DNA from: Antennarius striatus
Lineage: Eukaryota; Chordata; Actinopteri; Lophiiformes; Antennariidae
DNA: 64,000 nucleotides
Assembly (NCBI RefSeq): GCF_040054535.1
Contig: NC_090792.1
Location: 7,750,991 to 7,814,990 of the forward strand
Reading direction: 5' to 3'
Both the position numbers and the translations under genes were made by a program. Of this stretch, positions 10,001-27,924 are shown piece by piece. How positions within the stretch are numbered: position 1 is the stretch's first letter; each line of letters begins with the position of its first letter. The notes beneath the pieces were generated by a model that was given only the letters and a program-made list of their open reading frames with translations, did not search any database and was not told where the DNA came from.

Positions 10001-13000
10001 TGGTGACAGCTGAAGGTGGTAGGGAATGCACTCAATTGACGAGTTTAATCTGTAGACATAAAGTACCATTCATAAACATCAATGCATTTCATAGGGTCTG
10101 GGTTAGTCCTAGTAAATTAGAAGGCTTTAATGCCAGGACCATACTGATGAGGCCTGAGTTTTTATAACCATATGGGAGTTTACTAATACATCTATTCTTG
10201 TTTTCTCCTCTCTGCTTATGTTTATTATCCATTTCAATGCTTGCAAGCAAATTAACCCCTAACACACTTAATAGCGTTATACAGACAGAAAACTGTGCTA
10301 GATGCACAAAGGAGGGAAAAAAGCAAGAAGGTGGATGAGCACGAGAGGCAGCGCAGAAGAACAGTGAAAGTTATTTGAGAAATGGCGCCCCCGTATGGCC
10401 GCGACTATACAACATGAAAGTCAACCACAGCAGGCTCACTGTGAGGTAGAAGGCACTAAAAACAGCTGTCTCTAAGTGCCATGTTTAAACAATATTTTCA
10501 GGCTACGGAGAAATACTCAACCAAATATAGCCTGCAGTCAGACTGGAGAGCGCCAGCTTCTATTATAAAACATCCAAAGGCTCACAAAAAATGGGGTTGT
10601 TCCAATACCAATATCATAAATGTTTCCGATCCAGAATAAAATGAAGGATCAGGTGCCAGTGAGTAGTAAGCAGCCTGTCTCTGCACCAACCCGAAAACAT
10701 GCAACAATTATGCCCTTACATGGGTATTACCAATTACCAGCTCTTCTTGTACACCTTCATGTACTTGAAGAGACCCTTCATTGTCATATCCGTCATGAGA
10801 ATCAAGGCAGTCAGAGACTGCAACATCGTGCGACACCCCTGAATTCAAAATTTTACCCTGACTTATTTTCATAGGTCAGGGTCATTTAATAAAAGACCCA
10901 TGATCCAGCATGTACCTGTGGCATTCTGTTTTTAATGAGGCTTCAGAGATGTGTACCTAAAATGGTATAAAAATGAAAATGTGACCACTGTTGTGATCTA
11001 CTTTTCATCCCGTTGCCTCCCTGAATATAACACCTTTTGTTTTGTGTTTCTATCTTATCTGGTTCCTAAGATATGTGCAAAAATATCCTAAGATAGAAAA
11101 TTTCTCAGACCATGTGGTCTTACTCACACTGGCCTTCTCCCTTGTCTTTCTATCTTATCAGGTCCTTAGTGCACAAAAGTTTAAATTTAACCTTGACCTA
11201 GTTTTCTCAAGGTCAATGTCATCATCTCATTTTCATCCCCTTTGCCGCCCGAGTAATGCGCTTTTTGTTTCATCTTTCTATCTGCAACGGTTGTGAAGAT
11301 ATTTGGTGGACTAATGGACAGACGGGTGGACGGACGAACACACAAACAACTTGTGTGATCAGGCACATTTTTAAAAAGTCATATGAAATTTGTTTTTTTT
11401 CTTCAGTTCAGTTTTGCGAAACTATACCACAAATTTAATTTCTCTCACAGGGCAGTTGCAGTTATGAAAGCAGGTATTGAGAAAATGTAATACAAAATGT
11501 AATACAACTAATAAAAAAATGAGAACAAAGTATTTGGCATAGTTGTACACCATTAATACACATCATTTGCTACATTCTCTGTCTGTGTTCTATTGGACGG
11601 TACTGGTATGTACTTGAGTACTCCAGTGTGTGCAGGCACCAGTCATTACCTTTTAACTGCATTAGCCGCAGATAAGGCCTTAGACTGGCCCAGGTTCTTT
11701 TCCCCATGAAGCACCTGTCTGTGCAGGTTACTGAGTTCCACCTCATCGTAGTCCAGCAGACCCAGACGCCCTCCAGAGACACAAACAAGTTCACAAATTT
11801 CGGATTAAATTTTGAAAAACCAAAATTATTACAAACCATGCAGAATAAACTCCATAATAAAGGAAAAAACTTATGTTTTTGGCTTCTGCTTACCAAATTC
11901 ACTGACACCCTGAAAACTGAATGCCAATGTTACACTAAATCTGTACTTCTATCAAACTAAAAACTTAAATAAAGATACCTGATGTAACTGGTGGTACATT
12001 TTTGTTCACGACAGAAGATTAAAATTAGACAGATTAGAATCTGTGAGTAAGCTCTTTACCTTAGCTTTCCCAGTCTGTTTTGATTTTAATCATACTTGAC
12101 AAATAAACACTTTCTCACACCAATACAGCAAATACTTGTCAAGGAAATGTTAGATGACACCATGATTTAACTGATTTTGCTTATTTGACCTACCAATGCC
12201 CGCAGCTGATAGATACTGTGCTAGAGGGCAGCCCAGTCCTCCACAGCCCACAATTAGCACTGAGGTCTTGGACAAGTTAAGTTGACCTGTGAATGCAGTT
12301 AAGATTCAATCATACATTAAAATTTAATCTGACAGAATTCTTAATGTATTGTCCATCAGAATAAGACCGTCTGTAGCAACTGGTACCTTGTACACCCAGC
12401 TCAGGCAGGAGGAGCTGTCTGCTGTAACGCATGATGTCGTCATTGCTGAGTGCTGGTTTAGCTTTCAGAGGAGTTAGGGCCATTACTTTTTCGCACAACT
12501 CTATTACTGATGCATCACCCTGAGGGAAGAATTATCACATAGTATACAAGAGACAAGATTAAATGGATGCTTTAAGCCAAAGGACGCTATTGGGTGGAAT
12601 TTAATAGGACTGCAGTGGATTTTACTTACAAATTAATTGTCATTGTTTTGTTGTTACCACAAAACATCGTCATCTATGATTTCACACTACATTCTTAAAC
12701 AGCATCTAAAAAATTGTGCATCTTCTCTAAGTAGTTTTGAGCTGTCGGGGCCAAATTCTCTTGTGCTTCTCCATCACCAGTGATGAGCATCATGGAGTTC
12801 AGCTGTGGAAATCTTATTTCATGTTAAGCCTTAAAAGAACGAAAATATTGACACTCAACTGCTATGGATGTCTACAATGAATGTCAACAAAAGCATTTAA
12901 GTATATTGTATTGAACTCTTTAAAAAAATAATGCTTGATTTGGTTTTTCAAGAACAACCCATAATACTGTATGCTGCCAATAAACCTGTTAAACAGGTGT

Positions 13001-13287
13001 ATAACCAATGTTTACACGTTATCTAGGCACACAACGACGCTGCTGTCACAATGTAGCTAACTGCAGTGTGGCAGCGTGTTGGTTGCGATGATGTGACGTA
13101 TTACATGAGATGACGCAGGCGACAGAAACTCACTTATACTCAAGAAAAGTTGATTAAAATTTGTACAACTAGCGTAACTCGTCTTGAGCCGTACCTTTTC
13201 TAGTTGTGCTAGTTTGTCCTTGAGAGCCCCAATCTCTCTCTCTTTCTCGTCCAGCTGCGCCTTGAGGCGGCCGACCTCGTCAGCCAT
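7081..13287 (-). CDS. mocs3: mocs3: adenylyltransferase and sulfurtransferase MOCS3 (UBA4), 13 exons
   Basis: MOCS3 adenylates and then thiocarboxylates the C-terminus of MOCS2A (molybdopterin synthesis) and URM1 (2-thiolation of tRNA wobble uridine) in the cytosol. Coding exons in reading order: 13195-13287, 12387-12519, 12194-12286, 11650-11770, 9975-10049, 9759-9876, 9580-9688, 9435-9497, 8828-8991, 8607-8654, 7996-8092, 7770-7877, 7081-7238; 1380 nt, 459 residues (human 460). Residues 1-31 are a Lys/Glu-rich coiled-coil; the E1-like domain has the nucleotide loop GCGGLG at 89-94. Zinc pairs are C222/C225 and C297/C300, and the thioester cysteine is C239 in TVTNCSDGG. The C-terminal rhodanese domain has its persulfide cysteine C412 in IICKLGNDS. 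All of these match human numbering. The start is MADEV at 13287; an in-frame ATG 13 codons upstream (13326) is less likely. Phases join without gaps. Introns 5, 8 and 11 look minor-class (U12-type). Intron 5 is the only junction with a non-canonical end. Confidence 0.97.
7412..7456 (+). repeat. SINE 3'-tail remnant in mocs3 intron 12
   Basis: The words AATTTCCCC and GGGGGATTAATAAAGTTGATTT match the 3' tail seen at the ends of the two SINE copies at 26347-26385 and 27499-27520. Only the tail is present, so this is a short fragment or 5'-truncated insert. Confidence 0.5.
7878..7995 (-). other. mocs3: mocs3 intron 11, U12-type
   Basis: 118 bp, phase 1. The donor reads GTATCCTTTT, a full match to the minor-spliceosome 5' splice-site consensus (RTATCCTTT). 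The acceptor is TTACCAG. A partial branch-site match (GTCCTTATA, 7888-7896) lies about 10 nt from the acceptor, within the usual short U12 spacing but weaker than consensus. Confidence 0.85.
8992..9434 (-). other. mocs3: mocs3 intron 8, U12-type
   Basis: 443 bp, phase 1. The donor is GTATCTTTT (one mismatch to RTATCCTTT). The branch site is TTCCTTAAC at 9004-9012, a perfect minor-class consensus, with 13 nt between the branch adenosine and the GGCAG acceptor. Together these identify a U12-type GT-AG intron. Confidence 0.92.
9877..9974 (-). other. mocs3: mocs3 intron 5, U12-type with apparent GT...AT ends
   Basis: 98 bp, phase 2. Donor GTATCCTGC (GTATCCT core intact) and branch site CTCCTTGAT at 9891-9899 (8 of 9 to TTCCTTRAY), with 15 nt to the junction. 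Reading-frame continuity (LLIQ-Q-YDIVADC) requires exon 6 to begin at 9876, so the intron ends ...CCACAT. There is no AG anywhere in the intron, and an AC junction breaks the frame. A single G-to-T change of an ancestral ...CCACAG explains it. Confidence 0.7.
10805..11360 (+). repeat. Unclassified ~550-bp interspersed repeat, copy 1 (mocs3 intron 4)
   Basis: Nearly the whole stretch reappears in reverse orientation at about 59395-59965. Shared landmarks in order: GAGACTGCAACAT, GACACCCCTGA, TTTAATAAAAGACCCATGATCC, CAGAGATGTGTACCTAAAA, repeated TTCTATCTTATC blocks, CTCATTTTCATCCCCTTT, GATATTTGGTGGA and AACACACAAACAA. It contains several AGGTCA/TGACCT words, including CTCAAGGTCA near 11207. No coding potential and no clear terminal repeats, so the transposon class is open. 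Confidence 0.75.
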
Positions 13288-13868
13288 CGCTGCTGGTGCA
13301 CAGGAAGCACGCGCGCCACAAAACATACGTTACAACTCGAATACAATGGCAGAGTGTGTGGCAGGAGCTAACATGTAAGCACACGGAGCACCACTTCCGG
13401 GTTTGACCACGTGACCTCAACACCACGTGATGAATGATGTACTAAGGGTTCGTATTATAGTATTCAAATAAATAAATAAATAAATAAAAATAAATAAACA
13501 AAAAATTCAGAAAGCAAATACAAGACAAAAGGAAATTTACGTCCAAAAGTGCTTTTAACTATTATATCTTAGTGTGTATAGCTTTTAAACCCCTACCTTT
13601 ACGTTAAAATGGATACATAGCCTGTACAAAGTTTGTGTTTAAACGCATTCACTACATGCTGCAAGTATATTGAGGGCATTCGTGATCGACAAAGTGTTTT
13701 CAAAGGAAGGTAAAGGGTCTCAATCACACGTGGCCCCAGAGAGCCGAAGCGCACACTCATACAGGAGTGTAGTGACGCGCTGTGGTTTCGAGAGCTCCGG
13801 GTCCTCCCTCCTGCCTTTCACATGATCTGTAAGCGGAGACTGGAATGTGGAGAACAGCGTCAACAGCG
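13288..13868. promoter_or_regulatory. Shared head-to-head promoter of mocs3 (-) and qpct (+)
   Basis: 581 bp separate the two divergent start codons. On the mocs3 side there is an ETS-type site ACTTCCGG (13393-13400) followed by two CACGTG E-boxes at 13408-13413 and 13424-13429 (16 bp apart), the type bound by USF/MYC/TFE3 factors. The qpct side (13735-13868) is CpG-enriched. A (AAAT)n run at 13468-13498 divides the two halves. The arrangement suggests a bidirectional promoter; separate start sites have not been mapped. Confidence 0.65.
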
Positions 13869-20099
<6,231 letters not shown>

Positions 20100-20950
20100 A
20101 AGCAAGGTTTTCATCATTGCTTTCTTTTAAAGATTGAAATAATGAACTGTATTTAAAATATTTAAACGCCAGCAATGTGTGTCCATCCTTATTATTGCAA
20201 ACTAGATGGGAAATGCGTACTGAAAACTTGGCATATAGGAGATGTAGCCTGATGTAAACTATATGTAAAAGCAACTTCACTTTTATTTGAAAATCTTTAT
20301 GTGGATGTTTTTTGGGATCATTTTAGTCTGTGTGAACAGTGCTGCTAGTTTCCTCCCAAGTTGGTTCTGACAGACTTTAAAGCTTCATCTTAATTTCAGG
20401 CCACCAGCAGCAGATTAGCACAAAGGACCTCCTGTGTGTTTTTAACTACACTGCTCTCTTTATATCAGAACAACCCCCGCCTTTACACTATGTGGGGCAT
20501 CTTAGTGTCCATACCAATGTAGAGGGAAAAGATAAGATAACCATCATGTGGTACAAATTATTTAACAAATTTCCATGCCAACTTTGAATCCTGAAGTCAT
20601 GCTTTGGCCAACCTCAGGACGACACCAATACACATGTTGCAGTAGTATGTTGAAACGCATGGGATTGTGTCACGTTGGTTTCAGCTATAGGGTATGTGAC
20701 ATTTCCTCTTATGTGGTAAATCTGTTCATTATTAATAGAGCTAACCAAGAAGTGGGTTTATTTTTATTAACTACAACTGTAGCCCTTCATATCCTGTCAT
20801 CTTTAGACAGGATATACTTTTTCATGTATCTGCCTTTGTTTATATCATATTATTAGACCAATTTTTATTGTAAATCCCAGCATAATATACAGTGCCAAAC
20901 CTGGACTTCCTGTGTTTTGAGACTGAAATAAATGTTATCACAGAATGCAA
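20100..20950 (+). other. qpct: qpct 3' UTR with AATAAA signal
   Basis: After the TGA at 20097-20099 the first clear polyadenylation hexamer is AATAAA at 20927-20932, giving a 3' UTR of roughly 850 nt. No frames of interest lie in it. Confidence 0.6.
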
Positions 20951-22036
20951 GGGATATCATGCAGAGTTTATTTATTTATAGAAGTCTTTGTTTTGCAGTG
21001 GATTAAGGAGTTAGGTCCCTTTGGTTATTGAAAGTAACCTACTCTGAGAGGGAGCAAAAATAGCAAATATCACACTTCCAGTTTTGCGTCAGCTTTGTAG
21101 ACTTTTTCATTCTCACAGTACTGAAGCTTGAGCCTCCCGCTTTCCAAGAGAACAATCATCCCATGCATCCCACCGCCTCACCTCGACACCAATCCCAAGA
21201 TTCACTTAATCCCATCATGGAGGACCTCCCCTGAATTCCACAGTACCTAAATCCCCTTCAATCCAATCCATTCCCACGAGAACTAAGCATACCTCTAATC
21301 TCCCATTTGTTGCTGTCAGAAATTTTCTTGATGCCTGGAAACAATGTGCACCAACATACTGTATATCTTGTCTTAATGAAGACCTTTTTCCCATCTAATG
21401 TTGCGCCGAATCACACACTCCCATGTTACGTATGTTTTTGTTTTCGTGATCTTGTTGTGTCTTCTATTAATCCTTGCCACAGGTTTTCTATCTGTCAGTC
21501 ATCACCAAAATGATTCAGTTGAGCTACAGTGAAAAAATATCTTTAAGTCTGTTTCTAAAGAAATTACTAAAAACAAAAACATGTCATTATCATCTTATAA
21601 GGGCTTCTTCTTCTTCTTTTTTGCCTGGCAGTGATAATGCAGAAAATATTTATTAGCAGTCAGGCATTAATCTGCAGTGCCGAAGAAGCAACAGCTTCCA
21701 GCTGTGCAGTAATGGAAAAGTCTGAATCTCACTTCACAGGAATCTCCTATGTATGTTGTGTTTCACACTTTATAAAGGCCATTCAAAGTCAAAATACATA
21801 AAAGCTAAAGACTGGAAACCATACATACCTAATAGATGCATAAAGAGCAAAATATTTTTCCAACGATCGTTACTTTTTCAGCTGAAGGTCTTTTTATTAT
21901 TATTTACTGTATATTTCCTGCTTATTCTATCTGATGTTCTCCTGCTTTTTGATCTTGATAAGTAGCTATAGGCCTGCAAAATGATTAGCTTTGTAACCCA
22001 CTATACATCAGTAATAAAACAAATGTTGTCAGAGCT
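20951..22036. other. Intergenic, no feature recognised
   Basis: AT-rich DNA between the qpct poly(A) region and the LINE remnant. A short tandem GTGACAGAGGTT duplication occurs at about 22038-22062. No gene or repeat termini were recognised. Confidence 0.5.
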
Positions 22037-22215
22037 TGTGACAGAGGTTGTGACAGAGGTTGAGAGGTACTGACTAGATATAGTCGGGCTCACCTCCGCC
22101 CACAGTTTAGGCTCTGGAACTCAAACCCCTGAGAGGGGCTGGACTCTCCACTTTTCTGGTGTTGCCCAAGGTGAGAGGCCGTGTGTGGGCTTGCTTATAG
22201 CCCCACAGCTCAACT

Positions 22216-22779
22216 GTCATACACTGCCTGGCCAAAAAAAGAGTTGCCATCCAAAAAAGTTACACCCTCTCATATTTTGTTGGACTGCATTTAGCTTTCA
22301 TTACAGCATGCATTAACTCGGATATTGTTTTGATGAGTTAGTGCAATATCACACAAGAGTTATTTCCATCCAGTGATGCAATATTTTTCCATATTTTTCA
22401 TCAAGATCCTGCATTTATGATGATGGGGTCTGGCCACTATGTAAAGCCATCTCCATCACTCATTGAGATTCTTCTTTCAAAGAATCTCAACAGGTTTAAG
22501 GTCTGGAGTCTGTGGTGGCCAATCATTGTATGAAAATGATGTCTCATGCTCCGTGAACCCCTCCCTCACAATTTTAGCCAAATGAATCCTGACATTGTCA
22601 TCTTGGAATATGCCCGTTCAGGTCAGGTCTAGGTTCAGCAACAGTGTGTGTTCAAAGAATGAGATCAGCTAATTACCTGAATATACTGAATGACCAGGTT
22701 ATTCCATCAATGGATTATTTCTTCTCCAAAGGCATGGGCATATTCCAAGATGACAATGTCAGGATTCATTGGGCTAAAA
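22216..22779. mobile_element. Truncated Tc1-like fold-back element inside the LINE
   Basis: It begins with CACTGCCTGGCCAAAAAAA, a known Tc1-family terminal motif in fish. The arm at 22577-22617 is an almost perfect inverted copy of 22735-22775, and the right half encodes a Tc1 transposase-like piece (YLNILNDQVIPSMDYFF, IFQDDNVRIHWAK). The right arm stops abruptly where LINE sequence resumes, so the right terminus plus about half a kilobase of LINE appear to have been lost in one deletion. No intact transposase. Confidence 0.7.
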
Positions 22780-23355
22780 TTCACAGTTTGTCCATAACAA
22801 ACACATTGTTTAACCGCAGGGATGTCCATAAGTGCACATGGCACCAGGACACCCTAGGCCGGAGGTCGATGATCGATTTCGTTGTTGTATCGTCCGACCT
22901 CCGACTGCATATGTTCGACACTCGGGTGAAGAGATGGGAAGAGCTGTCAACCAAACACCACCTGGTGGTGAGCTGGATCCGCTGGCAGAGCAGGAGGCTG
23001 GACAGATTCGGCAGGCCCAAATGTGTTTTGAGAGTCTGTTGGGAACGTCTGGCAGAACCCTCTGTAAGTGAGGTCTTCAACTCCCACCTCCGGGAGAGCC
23101 TCTCTCAGAAATTGCAAGAGGCTGGGGACATTGAGTCAGCATGGACCATGTTCACCACCTCTATTGTCAAAGCGATTGCTTGGAGCTTTGGTCAAAAGGT
23201 CTCTGGTGCCTGTCGAGGCGGTAACCTCCGAACCCAGTGGTGGACACCGGAAGTAAGGGATGCCGTCAAGCTGAAGGAATCCTATCAAATCTTGTTGAAT
23301 TTTGGGACTCTGGAGGCAGCTGACAGGTAATGGCAGGCCAGGCGTACTGCAGTTT

Positions 23356-23915
23356 GAGTAGTCGCGGAGGCTACTCAAGGTTACTCAGGCCCTCTATCTT
23401 CCTTCTGCACTGTTTTCCTCTGGCGGTCTTTTCTATATTGTCAGGTGTTTTATAACATTGGTATTAAGGTATCAGTTGTGACAAAAAAAAAAGAAACAGC
23501 TCAAGTCTCTTCCAATCTAACAGCACTGCCTATCTATCCACTCCCCTGTTTGTGTTTTCTCTCCCTGACTCCTTCTGGTTTCTCTGCTAATACACAGAGG
23601 TACAGCACTTCCCTCTCTGGCTCACAATAGGAAATTCTAATAAAGATTACAACTTAGTTCCAAGACAGGACCGGTCCGGTGATGGTCATATGCACACATT
23701 AAAATATATAAAAGATTTTGGTGCAAGACTAAAACGAGCATTGCTCTCATAAAAAGTTGACCCCCTTTTATGGGGTTAAACTATGAGAATACATGCAGGC
23801 AAAAATAAATATATAAATAAATATATACATACATACATACATACATACATACATACATACATACATACATACATACATACATACATTTTTTTAAAAAAAG
23901 AGTAGTCGCGGAGGC
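23356..23915. mobile_element. Retro-insert with 16-bp target-site duplication (unknown family)
   Basis: GAGTAGTCGCGGAGGC occurs exactly at 23356-23371 and again at 23900-23915. The bases outside the two copies rejoin a continuous LINE reading, and the 528 bp between (23372-23899) are foreign. The insert ends in an A/T-rich tail containing a (CATA)n array (about 23824-23886) and TTTTTTTTAAAAAAA. A long exact duplication plus an A-rich tail point to target-primed retroposition of a 5'-truncated LINE or a SINE. I do not recognise the body. An AATAAAG word lies at 23639-23645. Confidence 0.85.
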
Positions 23916-25689
23916 AAAGACTCGGGTCTGGGAGGAGTTCAGGGAGGCCACGGAGGAGGACTATTGGTCAGTCTCGAAGAAATACACAGTAGAGCTTGAG
24001 AGCTGCTGACCTCGACTGAGGATGTTGTTGGGCGGTGGAAAGAATACTTTGAGGATCTCCTCAATCCTGTTACCATATCTTACACAGAGGAAACAGAGAC
24101 TGAGGTCTCAGAGGTGGACTCGTTCATCACCCAAGCTGAAGTCACCAAGGTGGTTGCCAAACTCCTTGGTGGCAAAGCGGATGGATGATATTCGCCCCGA
24201 GTACCTCAAATCTCTGGTGTGCAGGGACTGTCATGGTTGACACATCTCTATAACATTGCATGGCAGTTGGGGACAGTACCTTTGGATTTGCAGACTGGGG
24301 CGGTGGTCCCTCTTTTCAAAAAGGGGGACCAGATGGTGTGTTCCAACTATAGGGGGATCACACTCCTCTGCCTCCCGGGGAAAGTCTATTCCAGGATACT
24401 GGAGAGGAAGATTAGACCTATAGTCGAACTGCGGATTCAGGAGGAACAATGCGGTTTTCATTCCATTTGTGGAACACTGGACCAGCTCTACATTCTCCAT
24501 CGAGTGCTCGAGGATTCATGGAAGTTTGCCCAACCAGTCCACATGTGTTTTGTGGGTCTGGAGAAGGCATTTGCTCGTGTCCCTTGTGGTATCTTGTGCC
24601 ACTTCGGGAGTATATGGGATTTGGGGCCCTTTGCTGAGGGCTGTCCGGTCCCTGTGTGACTGACGCCAGAGCTTGGTTTGCATTGCCGGCAGTAAGTCAG
24701 ACCTATTCCAGGTGCATTTTGGACTTTGGCAGGGCTGCCCTCTATCACCGGTTCTGTTCATAATCTTTATGGACAGAATTTGTAGGCGCAGCCAGGATCT
24801 GGACGGAGTCCGGTTTGGGGACCACAGGATTTCATCTCCACTTCTTGCGGATGATGTTGTCCTGTTGGCCTCATCAAACCTGGACCTTCAGCGTGCACTG
24901 GGACGGTTTGCTGCTGAGTGTGACAAGAGTGGGATGAAGGTTAGCACCTCTAAATCTGAGGCCACGGTTCTCGAACGGAAAAGGGTGGTGTACCCTCTTC
25001 AGATCGGTGTAGTCTTTGCCCCAAGTGGGGGAGTTTAAGTATCTTGGGGTCTTGTTCAAGGTGTGAGGGAAGGATGGAACGTGATTGACAGATGGATTGG
25101 TGCAGCTTTCGCAGTGATGCGGTCGCTGTATAGGTCTGTTGTGGTGAAAAAGGGGCTGAGTCGCAATACAAAGCACTCAATTTACCGGTCAATCAACGTT
25201 CCTACTCTCTCCTATGGTCATGAGCTTTGGGTAATGACCGATAGGACAAGATCCCGGATACAAGTGGCTGAAATGAGTTTCCTCCATAGAGTGGCTGGAC
25301 GCATCCTTAGAGATAGGGTGAAGAACTCAGTCACCAGGGAGCAGCTTAGAGTAGAGCAGCTGCTCCTCTGCCTCGAGCAGAGCCAGCTGAGGTGGCTTGG
25401 GCATTTGTTGCGGATGCCTCCTGGACGCTTCCCTGGAGAGGTGTTCCGGGCATGTCCTACCAGGAGGAGACCTCGGGGAAGACCTAGGATACGCTGGAGG
25501 GACTGTCTGTCAGTTGGCCTGGGAACGCCTCGTGATCCCCCCGGAGGAGCTGGAAGAGGTGTCTGGGGAGAGGGAGGTATGGGCATCTCTCCTGAGACTG
25601 TTGCCCCCTTGACCTAGCCCCAGATAAGCGGTTGAAGATGGATGTATGGTATTACAGTGCGGCCTCGCGCATTTGCGCATCAACACTCG

Positions 25690-26390
<701 letters not shown>

Positions 26391-26424
26391 GTAGTAGTAG
26401 TGGTATTAATTATTCTCAGTATTA

Positions 26425-27924
26425 CAGTTTTTTATCAGTCGCTAACAGGAGTTTGTCCAAACAGCAGTCACATTTTCTAAACTCTTAACACAGACTCACA
26501 ACTACAAAGCACAATTGACCAAATGCTTAATTTTCTTCTCAAAAACACGTTTTGTTAAATATATAATAACTCTTCATTTCAAAATAGAATACATCTTTTT
26601 CTGCACACACACTTTACCAAAACACTGGATATTCGACTCAAAATGAAATTACTGTGTCAAACAATAATGCTTGTTTTCACTTCATAAGGTACATGCAGTC
26701 AATCAAAATACTGGGTATTGTTGACATTATAAAAATTGCATAGACTTTTACGCTTCAGTTTTAATGGTATTTGCATGCAAAATGTACACAAAATGTCTTG
26801 GTTGGGAACTTTATGTCCACATGTACTGTAATGGTCACATTCAGGAGCATTCCAGTAAAGAGCAAATCAGTTTTTTTCCTTTACAGTTTATTACAGGAGG
26901 TACAGTAAAATTGCTGTTTACATTATGATAGAACAGAAAAAGCTTACAGTGAACAAAGTATTCATGAAACACACAAGAGGGTTCTGAACAAAAAAAAAAA
27001 CAAAACAGCAAAAATGGCATAAAAAAAGAAAGGGCCTGGGGGGCTTACGTAAAAAAACACAAAATTACTGTCTCTAATATCTACAATCTCTGATATCATC
27101 CAAAGGCGATGCGCCTGGGATGGAACCGATTGGCATGCCGGATCCACCCTTGGCAATGATCAGCTGTGTGTCAATGGGGGGGCAGTGACTCAGTGGTAGA
27201 GTCCAATGTTCCAAGATTGGCGGTTCGATTCCCGCTCCAACCCAAAAATACCCAGATTGTGAGCTGACAGTGGGAGGTGTCAGCTCACCTCCGGAGCACT
27301 GCCGAGGCATCCTTGAGCAAAGCGCCGTCACCCTTACAAGTTGCTCATTTGGGTTCACCATAAAGGGGCTGCCCACCACTCTACATCCCCCTGCATGCAT
27401 ACAGGCCCCTTGTGTGTGTGCTTGTGAGTTCAGGGCCTGTACACACTAATACTGTATATGCATGTGATTTGATTTGACTAACAAGACTGTGCCACTAATT
27501 TCCCCTTGGGGATTGATTGAGTATATAAAATTTAAATTTTTTTTTAAAAAAGTTAAAAAAAAAATTCAATTGTTTGCTTGTCAGCTGCAACATATTGGTT
27601 TTGAACTGATATCATTGCAGAAGCAGAGGTTTTTATACTGTATCTAATGTTTGGAATATTGTTGTTGCTATTGTGGGATGTTGTGTTTTAACATTCGAAA
27701 ATAATAAAAAAAACAATCCATAATTTTGTTGGGAGGTATAGTTTGTCTGCTAAGAAAATGAAAGCATTGTGGTAATATGTTCACTGACTGCATATTGTGC
27801 GAAAGCAACATTAAATGTGTGAATGGTATGGCCACAAAAGACCAATGCTGTGCTAATTGTGTTTGGAGTTTTGAAAATGTGGCTGCTGTTTGGACAAACG
27901 CTTGTTACCGACTGAAAAAAACTA
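26425..27924. mobile_element. TA-flanked DNA transposon (Tc1/mariner-like, non-autonomous)
   Basis: The ends form inverted repeats of about 60 bp: CAGTTTTTTATCAGTCGCTAA, then GTTTGTCCAAACAGCAG, on the left (26425-26485) and their near-complement on the right (27862-27924). TA flanks both sides (26423-26424 and 27925-27926). The internal 1.1 kb has no transposase frame and is interrupted by SINE copy 2. TA duplications suit the Tc1/mariner superfamily, but the family cannot be named from sequence alone. Confidence 0.75.
27170..27535 (+). mobile_element. tRNA-derived SINE, copy 2, nested in the DNA transposon
   Basis: Same family as copy 1: ACTCAGTGGTAGAG head, perfect B box GGTTCGATTCC (27222-27232), the CTTGAGCAAAGCGCCGTC and TTGCTCATTTGGG body, and tail TTTCCCCTTGGGGATTGATTGAG. 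It lacks the large microsatellite expansion of copy 1, so that expansion occurred after the two copies separated. Confidence 0.8.

Larger units (their letters stand above)
22060..25645 (+). mobile_element. RTE-clade (Rex3-like) LINE, multiply interrupted and inactive
   Basis: Segments of one element in order: 22060-22215 (early ORF, AGATATAGTCGGGCTCACC), then 22780-23371 encoding the end of the endonuclease (TWHQDTLGRRSMIDFVVVSSDLR) and linker. 23900-25617 encodes the reverse transcriptase: SNYRGITLLCLPGKVYSRIL, QGCPLSPVLFIIFMDRI, the catalytic ADDVVLL box, and the C-terminal TYGHELWV-like and RRRPRGRPRIRWRD motifs. The 3' end GATAAGCGGTTGAAGATGGATG, with its GATG units, resembles Rex3-type RTE elements. 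It is broken by stops and frameshifts (for example near 24240, 24660 and 25035), lacks part of the endonuclease, and is split by the two insertions annotated separately. It is not a host gene. Confidence 0.85.

Noticed and set aside
13288..13326. Upstream mocs3 start (MFCGARASCAPAA extension)
   Set aside because: The MADEV start gives exact agreement with human residue numbering at C222, C239, C297 and C412.
22644..25617. Long frames as host genes
   Set aside because: They encode Tc1 transposase pieces and RTE-type reverse transcriptase with stops and frameshifts.
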